Positions 16,701 through 21,100 of a DNA stretch of 21,100 nucleotides are shown here, piece after piece. The position numbers were made by a program, and so were the translations under genes. Position 1 is the stretch's first letter. Each line of letters starts with the position of its first letter. The notes under the pieces are model-generated. The model saw only the letters and a list, made by a program, of their open reading frames with translations. It was not told the origin of the DNA and ran no database searches. The stretch is from an uncultured Saprospiraceae bacterium (GTDB lineage Bacteria; Bacteroidota; Bacteroidia; Chitinophagales; Saprospiraceae), in NCBI GenBank assembly GCA_938002705.1, contig CALLAG010000106.1, positions 1 to 21,100 of the forward strand, written 5' to 3'.

Positions 16701-17629
16701 ATGTCATCGCTGATGTATTATGGACGACTCCTGATGGTACGATTGTAGGTTCTGGTGAGACACTTACCGATTATATGCCAGTAGGTGATATTATGCTGAC
16801 AGCCACTGCTTCAGATCAGTTTGGTTGTATGGATATAGATTCTATATTATTAATAGAGTCAGTGATCCAGGGACAGATATCAGGAGATGCGATGATATGC
16901 TTAGGTGAGTCTACGGTTCTGACATTTACACCAGAATCAGACCTTGATTTCCAACTTGATTGGGCACCTAATGAGGCGATCTTAGAAGAGACAGATATCT
17001 CGATCACTGTACAGCCTGCGACGACTACTGTATACACTATGATATACATTAACGAAGATGGATGTGAAGCTCAGTACATGTTTGAAGTTGTTGTAGATGG
17101 TTTTTTTGATGGTGTCATAGCTTTTGCAGATCCACAGGATATCTTATTCGGTGAGAGTACAGAACTGTCTACGGATCAGGATGATGATTTTGATTACCTA
17201 TGGTTTCCACCTGATGAATTAGATGATCCCAATGCCAGTATGCCTGTAGCAACACCTGCTGAGACTGTAACTTATACAGTAACAGTAACGGAAGATAATG
17301 GATGTACAGATACAGCAAGTGTCACTGTCAGTGTCACTCAGCCTAACTGTGATGAGTCAGATATATTCGTACCTAACATGTTTACCCCTAACGCGGATAT
17401 GATTAATGACACATGGCGTATAGAGTCTAACTTTATAGATAGATTTGAATTAGTAGTCTATGACAGATGGGGAGAAGAGGTCTTCTCAAGTAACGATCAA
17501 GATAATGAATGGGACGGCACATTCCGTAACAAAGAATTAGAGCCTGATGTATATGGCTATTATCTTACAGCAACTTGTACTAATGGATTTGAATATACTA
17601 AGCAGGGGAATGTTACGCTGGTGAAGTAG
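13763..17629 (+). CDS. Giant surface protein with PKD/Ig-like repeats and type B (CHU_C) T9SS sorting domain
   Basis: 1288 residues. A signal peptide (1-23, ending LSYG) is followed by THVTGGSMTYRCIGNSTYEL, the N-terminal domain typical of Bacteroidota giant motility-associated proteins. A PKD domain lies at about 300-375 (FLWLFDFPN, VFTFPTPGLYNVAMIVTDG) and a second PKD-like domain at about 385-475. From about 640 to 1100, six units of about 80 residues each carry one cysteine near the start (YCEG, VCSG, ICEN, TCIG, YCQG, ICLG) and one near the end (EFGCT, DLGCM, QFGCT, DRNCT, QFGCM, EDGCE). A seventh unit keeps only the second cysteine. The C-terminus (about 1200-1288) is the gliding-motility type B domain: FTPNADMINDTW, YDRWGEEVF, WDGT, DVYGYYL. 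It should be secreted by the T9SS and held at the surface as adhesin or filament. The ligand is unknown. Confidence 0.93.
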   Translation: MKNIYNHIILSLCLISISTLSYGTHVTGGSMTYRCIGNSTYELSLEFRRDCFNGAANAQFDEFASIGIFNSFNQQVLTVGQFGEIRIPYIGDDTLNEILTSECNVIGGDVCVQTTIYRDTLILPQIEGGYILAYQRCCYNQTLNNIQDPLNTGATIWIKITESALASCNSSPTWVKSPNVYICADDTLRFDHSAIDIDGDSLVYFMCAPSQGANMASPNPQPPNAPPYLPVTYSAGFSENNMMGGSPISINPRTGQLLAVPSQVGQFLIGVCVREFRNGVLLSEVRRDFEYNVRVCGRDPIAIITPEFVTQCNDLEVAFTNESTSNFLPVDSLDFLWLFDFPNTNLSSTEMEPVFTFPTPGLYNVAMIVTDGVCTDTTYADIGVSIDGDPTADFDVQSFDCDGTTEIQITDLSTSSQALGYEWVVTTASGDLTSTDQNPVLDIGTDQNITVSLRVTTPSRCNDSITIENIVINTIPLRAEFIDKIICTGEDAIIFSSDIPNLDVEIIPDNGITIDANGDYVFQGFTGTQDFIVNVSDGFCFLSDTVSIDAANDPEFPLDDIIQCGSVNVALNPFGPSFYTYNWEGPQGVALISNEPNPIVTLAADGEFYVTVSTSPGSLCFFTDTVSVRVQELPEFNILPASQIVYCEGTDIEVSLDRDFPSIEWRFAATGFVLGSGQSVTVSNLLISTMLEVVVVDEFGCTSSELIDIQFIDAPDFNFDPLSDFNVCSGASATLIADSPDNIVWTDVNDVVLGTGSTLVIDNVTMTTNITATATNDLGCMSEQQISVGVFQNPEVDFNPLDNISICENQVFMLSINTTDAVAWSDNNGNIIANGSTIELMDIDTDTSFNVTVTNQFGCTTTDVFNIDIDDMIIPEIDLSPLDGVSTCIGNGVVVSLDPAYNVSYADLMGNVLSTTNVLELDELFDITMIEVTIVDDRNCTLIDTFSIDIFEDIGLVIENDQDSLTYCQGSPLTIQSNSDVIADVLWTTPDGTIVGSGETLTDYMPVGDIMLTATASDQFGCMDIDSILLIESVIQGQISGDAMICLGESTVLTFTPESDLDFQLDWAPNEAILEETDISITVQPATTTVYTMIYINEDGCEAQYMFEVVVDGFFDGVIAFADPQDILFGESTELSTDQDDDFDYLWFPPDELDDPNASMPVATPAETVTYTVTVTEDNGCTDTASVTVSVTQPNCDESDIFVPNMFTPNADMINDTWRIESNFIDRFELVVYDRWGEEVFSSNDQDNEWDGTFRNKELEPDVYGYYLTATCTNGFEYTKQGNVTLVK

Positions 17630-17701
17630 GTCCCATTACAGTAGAATGCGGACAGTTGTAAGCTTAAGAGATCCACAATGCTTGATAATCAAAAAAGCCA
17701 G

Positions 17702-17732
17702 TTGTCAGTCATTAGCTAATAGGCTATCTTTG
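17702..17732 (+). promoter_or_regulatory. mnmA promoter, almost touching the start codon
   Basis: TTG (17702-17704), a 20-bp spacer and TATCTTTG (17725-17732) match both Bacteroidota promoter elements. The ATG of mnmA is at 17737, only four bases after the -7 element, so the predicted transcript begins at or within a few bases of the start codon. Confidence 0.75.
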
Positions 17733-17736
17733 CACC

Positions 17737-18831
17737 ATGAGTAAGAAAGGTCGTGTATTAGTAGCGATGAGTGGTGGCATAGATAGTACGGTTACAGCTA
17801 TGATGCTGCATGATGAAGGCTACGAGATAGTAGGTATTACTATGAAGACATGGGATTATGCCTCGTCAGGCGGATCTACTAAGGAGACAGGCTGTTGTAG
17901 CTTAGACTCTATTAATGATGCCCGCCAGATTGCTGTAGAGAAAGGCTTCCACCATTTTATAGTAGATATACGAGAAGAGTTCGGTGACTACGTTATCGAT
18001 AACTTCGTAGATGAGTATATCGCTGGAAGAACACCTAATCCCTGCATCTTATGTAATACCCATATTAAGTGGAGTGCTCTCATCAAGAGAGCTGATGCTA
18101 TGGACTGTGAGTTTATCGCAACAGGGCACTATGCTAAGATTAAGAGAGAAAATGATCGCTACTTTATATCCAAAGGTATAGATCCACGTAAAGATCAGTC
18201 TTATGTATTATGGGGTCTGTCCCAAGAATGCATGGCCAGGACAATGTTCCCACTCGCGGGCCTTACAAAGACAGAAATCCGACAAATGGCTCATGACTGG
18301 GGTTATGCGGAATTATCTAAGAAGCCAGAGAGTTATGAAATATGCTTCGTACCCGATAATGATTATCGTGGATTTCTCAAAAGAAGAGTTCCAGAATTAG
18401 AGCAAAATTTGAAAGGGGGGAAGATGGTAGATCAAAATGGAGCAGTGCTCGGTACCCACGATGGCTATCCTTTCTATACGATAGGGCAGAGAAAAGGACT
18501 TGGAGGAGGTTTTCTGACACCTAAGTATGTCACCGATATCAATCCAGATACCAATACGGTAGTACTGGGAGAAGCTGATGACTTACTGAAGAACTCGTTA
18601 GTGGTGGGAGAGATGAACTATCAGAAGTATGACAAAGTACCTACGGGACAGGATTTCGTGACGATGGTGAGATATAATGACAGGGGGACTTTATCAGAGG
18701 TATCTTATGATGAAAATGGTGAATGTAACATCCACTTTAAGGCTAATGTAAGAGGCATAGCGCCTGGTCAGTCAGCAGTTATATATGACGGCGAAGATGT
18801 CATAGCAGGCGGATTAATTATGAAAAGATAA
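17737..18831 (+). CDS. mnmA: tRNA-specific 2-thiouridylase MnmA
   Basis: 364 residues, the normal length. The PP-loop SGGIDS is at 12-17. GCCSLDSINDAR (52-63) is a variant common in Bacteroidota. NPC (catalytic Cys103), GHYAKI (130-135), KDQSYVLWGL (152-161) and YEICFVPDNDYRGFL with the second catalytic Cys203 are all present, followed by the central GQRKGLGGG and a C-terminal beta-barrel. MnmA adenylates and thiolates U34 in the tRNAs for Lys, Glu and Gln, taking sulfur from a relay, and acts in the cytoplasm. A good promoter ends four bases before the ATG and no ribosome-binding site exists, so initiation is probably leaderless. The lipoprotein gene starts 33 bp after the stop and may be co-transcribed. 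Confidence 0.98.
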   Translation: MSKKGRVLVAMSGGIDSTVTAMMLHDEGYEIVGITMKTWDYASSGGSTKETGCCSLDSINDARQIAVEKGFHHFIVDIREEFGDYVIDNFVDEYIAGRTPNPCILCNTHIKWSALIKRADAMDCEFIATGHYAKIKRENDRYFISKGIDPRKDQSYVLWGLSQECMARTMFPLAGLTKTEIRQMAHDWGYAELSKKPESYEICFVPDNDYRGFLKRRVPELEQNLKGGKMVDQNGAVLGTHDGYPFYTIGQRKGLGGGFLTPKYVTDINPDTNTVVLGEADDLLKNSLVVGEMNYQKYDKVPTGQDFVTMVRYNDRGTLSEVSYDENGECNIHFKANVRGIAPGQSAVIYDGEDVIAGGLIMKR

Positions 18832-18864
18832 AAAAGTAGTATTTTTATATTAAAATAAATAGTA

Positions 18865-19617
18865 ATGTTTAAGAATTTGGAAATCAAGGTATTAATAATA
18901 GGATTAGTAGCTGCAGTTATATTATCATCTTGTGGTGATGAGACTAAAAGCTTAGATACTGCATTTTTTGGTTATGATTACTATCCCTTAGAAGAAGGTG
19001 ACTTCTGGGTATATAAAATGGACGAAACCCTAATAAAGCAAGAAGGGACAGCTAATGAAAGTTCTATCTATTACATGAGAGAAGATGTGACGGAGCGATT
19101 TATAAATACAATAGGAGATACGATATATAAAATCCAAAGATCATTATCTGATACACAGAATGGACTTTATGTGGCGACTGACATCTGGACTGCGGAGAAA
19201 ACGGAGACTGGAGCCTACAGAGTAGAAGAAAATTTAGAATTTGTAAAAATGATATTTCCATTTCAAGTAGGTACATCATGGGAGGGTAATTTATTCGATA
19301 ATCTGACTTCCGTTAATATCGCTGAGACGAGCGTATGGGTCTATAAAGACTGGGGAGATTATGAGGTTGGTGCTAAGGGTATCCCATTCACAGTAGAAGG
19401 TGAGAATTATCCTCGAGTTACAAGAATAGATCAAGCTGATATTAAAAATAACTCCTTAGAAAGACGATTTGCTGTCGAGTATTATGCAGAAGGTGTTGGG
19501 CTTATCCAGAAAGAAATGGAGATATTCGATACACAATGTCCATGTCCTGGAGAATCTTGGATAGAGAAAGCTGAAGCAGGATTTAAGTTGACACAGACTT
19601 TAGTAGATCATAATTAG
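18865..19617 (+). CDS. Lipoprotein of unknown function, probably surface-exposed
   Basis: 250 residues. A signal peptide (core VLIIGLVAAVIL) ends in the lipobox LSSC with the acylated cysteine at residue 23. The next residues GDETK are acidic then lysine, like the Bacteroidota lipoprotein export signal that sends lipoproteins to the outside of the outer membrane. The mature part begins with YDYYPLEEGDFWVYKMDETL, an opening (Y-P-L-x-x-G-x-x-W-x-Y) I recognise from many uncharacterised Bacteroidota lipoproteins. It continues as a beta-rich domain with two cysteines near the end (CPCPG). No catalytic motif is visible. It follows mnmA by 33 bp; no functional link with tRNA thiolation is evident. 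A hairpin directly after the stop separates it from rimM. Confidence 0.8.
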   Translation: MFKNLEIKVLIIGLVAAVILSSCGDETKSLDTAFFGYDYYPLEEGDFWVYKMDETLIKQEGTANESSIYYMREDVTERFINTIGDTIYKIQRSLSDTQNGLYVATDIWTAEKTETGAYRVEENLEFVKMIFPFQVGTSWEGNLFDNLTSVNIAETSVWVYKDWGDYEVGAKGIPFTVEGENYPRVTRIDQADIKNNSLERRFAVEYYAEGVGLIQKEMEIFDTQCPCPGESWIEKAEAGFKLTQTLVDHN

Positions 19618-19621
19618 TGGG

Positions 19622-19647
19622 TGACGTGATCTAAAAACATCATGTCA
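19622..19647 (+). terminator. Hairpin after the lipoprotein gene, weak terminator
   Basis: TGACGTGAT (19622-19630) pairs with ATCATGTCA (19639-19647), nine pairs including one G-T, across the loop CTAAAAAC. It begins five bases after the stop codon. The following ATTCTT is a poor T-tract, so termination may be partial. Confidence 0.45.
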
Positions 19648-19662
19648 ATTCTTATGCAACTC

Positions 19663-19685
19663 ACCTGCCTGCAGGCAAGGCAGGT
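19663..19685. repeat. GC-rich REP-like palindrome
   Basis: ACCTGCC (19663-19669) and GGCAGGT (19679-19685) form an outer stem, and TGCCTGCAGGCA in the middle is itself a perfect 12-base palindrome. This is the only strongly GC-rich palindrome in the AT-rich intergenic DNA seen here. From memory, CCTGCC...GGCAGG palindromes recur many times in Bacteroidota genomes, as REP-like elements do. Confidence 0.55.
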
Positions 19686-19717
19686 TGAATCACATATCTT
19701 CATTAAATCTAACTTCA

Positions 19718-20227
19718 GTGAATAAACTCGAACTTGTAGAAGTAGGGCACACCAAAAAGCCCAAAGGGATAGACGGTGCTCTTAAGATACATATCGAGGA
19801 GCAATATATCGATGATGTCAGTAATGCACGAGCAATATTCATAGACCTTGATGGCTCTCGTGTTCCTTTTCTAATTAAGAAATTCGTTGTCGATAGTCAA
19901 CTGCTTATTAAATTAGATGAAGTCGATTCTCCTCAAGAAGCAGAGGCATGTACAGCTAAAACTGTCTTTCTTGATGCCAGAGAGGTAACAGCTTCTCTCG
20001 ATGTAGAACAGGCACATCCTCTCGTAGGGTACGCAGTCTTAGATCAAGATGAAAAGGCCTACGGACACATCACATCTATAGAAGAATATCCTAATCAGCT
20101 CATGTCATTCATCACTAAAGGTGAAGCCACAATCATGCTCCCGATACATGAGGATAATATCATTGACCTCAATGAAATCGATCGGATTATGCAGTTAGAT
20201 ATTCCAGAGGGGATGGATGAGTTGTAG
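19718..20227 (+). CDS. rimM: Ribosome maturation factor RimM
   Basis: From a GTG at 19718 the protein has 169 residues. This start gives a short lead (MNKLELVEVGHTKKPKGIDG) before the conserved first strand and its G-x-x-G turn, as usual for RimM. The frame also extends to a TTG at 19685, but that lies inside the REP-like palindrome and adds unconserved residues; no ATG is available. The N-terminal barrel (about 8-90) is followed by a PRC-barrel with HPLVGYAVLD, YGHITSIEEYPNQL and LPIHEDNII, ending in the typical LDIPEGMDEL. RimM binds ribosomal protein S19 and assists maturation of the 30S head. It is often next to rpsP or trmD; here neither is adjacent. Sequence identity to the family is low but the pattern is clear. 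Confidence 0.9.
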   Translation: MNKLELVEVGHTKKPKGIDGALKIHIEEQYIDDVSNARAIFIDLDGSRVPFLIKKFVVDSQLLIKLDEVDSPQEAEACTAKTVFLDAREVTASLDVEQAHPLVGYAVLDQDEKAYGHITSIEEYPNQLMSFITKGEATIMLPIHEDNIIDLNEIDRIMQLDIPEGMDEL

Positions 20228-20286
20228 GAATAATTCGAGATTATCTTCTTTATTTTTATTTAGCAAATATTTGTTGCATTATACCG

Positions 20287-20319
20287 TTGTAAGTATATAA
20301 AATCAACAATATAAATTTG
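20287..20319 (+). promoter_or_regulatory. Possible promoter overlapping the start of the OmpA-like gene
   Basis: TTG (20287-20289), a 22-bp spacer and TAAATTTG (20312-20319) fit the Bacteroidota promoter pattern. The last three bases are the only plausible start codon (TTG) of the next gene, so if this promoter is real the transcript would begin after that codon. Either the match is chance or the annotated start is wrong. Confidence 0.35.
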
Positions 20320-21100
20320 TCTTCATTAAGATTCTTATCTATTCTGCTGTTACTTCAATTGGTGTCTGATTCAGGTACCTATGCCCAATCCACTATAGAC
20401 TCCACATTCACATTAGACAGTATCGATGTATTCTACAAGTCAGATAAGTATGAGCTTACGGATAGTCAATTAGTAGCCATTAAGAACCTTATAGAAAGTA
20501 ATGAGACAGAAGATATTCTGTATCACATAGAATCATTCGCTGACTCCGATGGATCTACAGATTATAACTACAAGCTGGCAGAAAGGAGATGTGCAGAGAT
20601 AGAAAAGACGATATTGAACCTCAATCTCAATGATATTCCAATAAGAAAAATAATACATGGAGAAGTTAGCTTAGGTGATGGAGCTTCTGGCGAATAAGAG
20701 AAAGCTTTCAATAGAAGAAGTATACTGAAAGTCGTCAAAAAAGCTCGTTACAAGAACGTCAATATCAAAGTACTAAGTAGAGACTCATCTGGTCTTGAGG
20801 ATACAGAGTTGAACGTATTCTTCAGCGGTGTCAAGCAAGATTATAAGATGCCTGCAAGTAATCAGTTAGTCGTACCACTTCCACTGCAAGAAAAGATAGA
20901 GTTACACTTCATTTCTAAAGATCATTTTCCAATTATTAAAAGATTGAAATTAGATGAGAAATCAGAGCTTAAGGATATTAGAATTCCTATGAGAAAAATG
21001 GACCTTGATTCTATGATGATAACTAAGGTACAGTTTGAAGGAGGAATGAGTATAGTTATAGATAGATTCTATAAGGAGTTGCAGACCTTGTCTTATACTT
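20317..21100 (+). pseudogene. OmpA-like exported protein interrupted by an in-frame TAA, cut by the window edge
   Basis: A TTG at 20317 opens a signal peptide (SSLRFLSILLLLQLV, cleavage near TYAQ). A TAA lies nine codons upstream in the frame, with no ATG between. An OmpA-type domain follows: SIDVFYKSDKYEL, YHIESFADSDGSTDYNYKLAERR with the N-x2-L-x2-RR pattern, then GDGASGE and a TAA at 20695-20697. The same frame continues without another stop for 134 codons to the window end, beginning EKAFNRRSILKVV, which is the expected last strand (N-RR) of that very OmpA domain. A beta domain comes next, then a segment (ITKVQFEGGMSIVIDRFYKEL) that looks like the start of a second OmpA domain. So one gene has been split by a single nonsense codon. 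Sequencing error or readthrough are alternatives. Confidence 0.8.

Noticed and set aside
19685..19717. TTG start for rimM at 19685
   Set aside because: It lies in the REP-like palindrome and adds 11 residues not typical of RimM; the GTG at 19718 sits at the expected distance from the first conserved strand.
20695..20697. Stop-codon reassignment or programmed recoding at the TAA
   Set aside because: Other genes in the window, such as gyrA, ychF and porT, end normally in TAA, and no slippery site or dedicated structure is evident at this codon. A simple nonsense change or sequencing error is more economical.

Overview
The window looks like chromosomal DNA of a Bacteroidota bacterium. The evidence is PorT, a PorP/SprF protein, a PorE-like OmpA protein and a giant protein with a gliding-motility (type B, CHU_C) C-terminal domain, plus TAnnTTTG promoter elements and no Shine-Dalgarno sequences before the starts. 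The low GC and the style of the CHU_C protein suggest a Saprospiraceae-like or Cytophaga-like lineage; that placement is inference.

Left part (1-8140): the tail of an unknown gene, then on the minus strand ychF with a DinB-fold gene downstream, acpH on the plus strand, and the overlapping minus-strand pair ubiE/menG-porT. Divergent from these is gyrA, followed by a secreted TPR protein gene that ends in a strong terminator.

Middle (8141-10299): a gene-poor stretch. It holds several stem-loops, including a roughly 170-nt fold that may be an unannotated RNA, then dapB on the minus strand, another gene-free stretch, and a tRNA-Gly(GCC)-tRNA-Leu(TAA) pair with a textbook Bacteroidota promoter.

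Centre right (10300-17629): a tight three-gene cassette, porP/sprF-like, porE-like TPR/PD40/OmpA and a 1288-residue type B cargo protein with PKD and paired-cysteine Ig-like repeats. The genes are 21 and 10 bp apart. It reads as a self-contained type IX secretion (T9SS) module: a giant surface protein, its outer-membrane partner and a periplasmic peptidoglycan anchor.

Right part (17630-21100): mnmA, whose promoter is so close to the ATG that the mRNA should be nearly leaderless; a surface-type lipoprotein; a REP-like palindrome; rimM with a GTG start; and an OmpA-like gene that begins at TTG and is split by an in-frame TAA, after which the same frame stays open to the window edge.

Most genes are housekeeping (translation, tRNA modification, DNA topology, lysine and menaquinone synthesis) interleaved with cell-envelope functions. 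I see no CRISPR array, transposase, phage gene or defence system. The least explained items are the structured non-coding region at 8141-8586, the interrupted OmpA gene and the giant-protein cassette.
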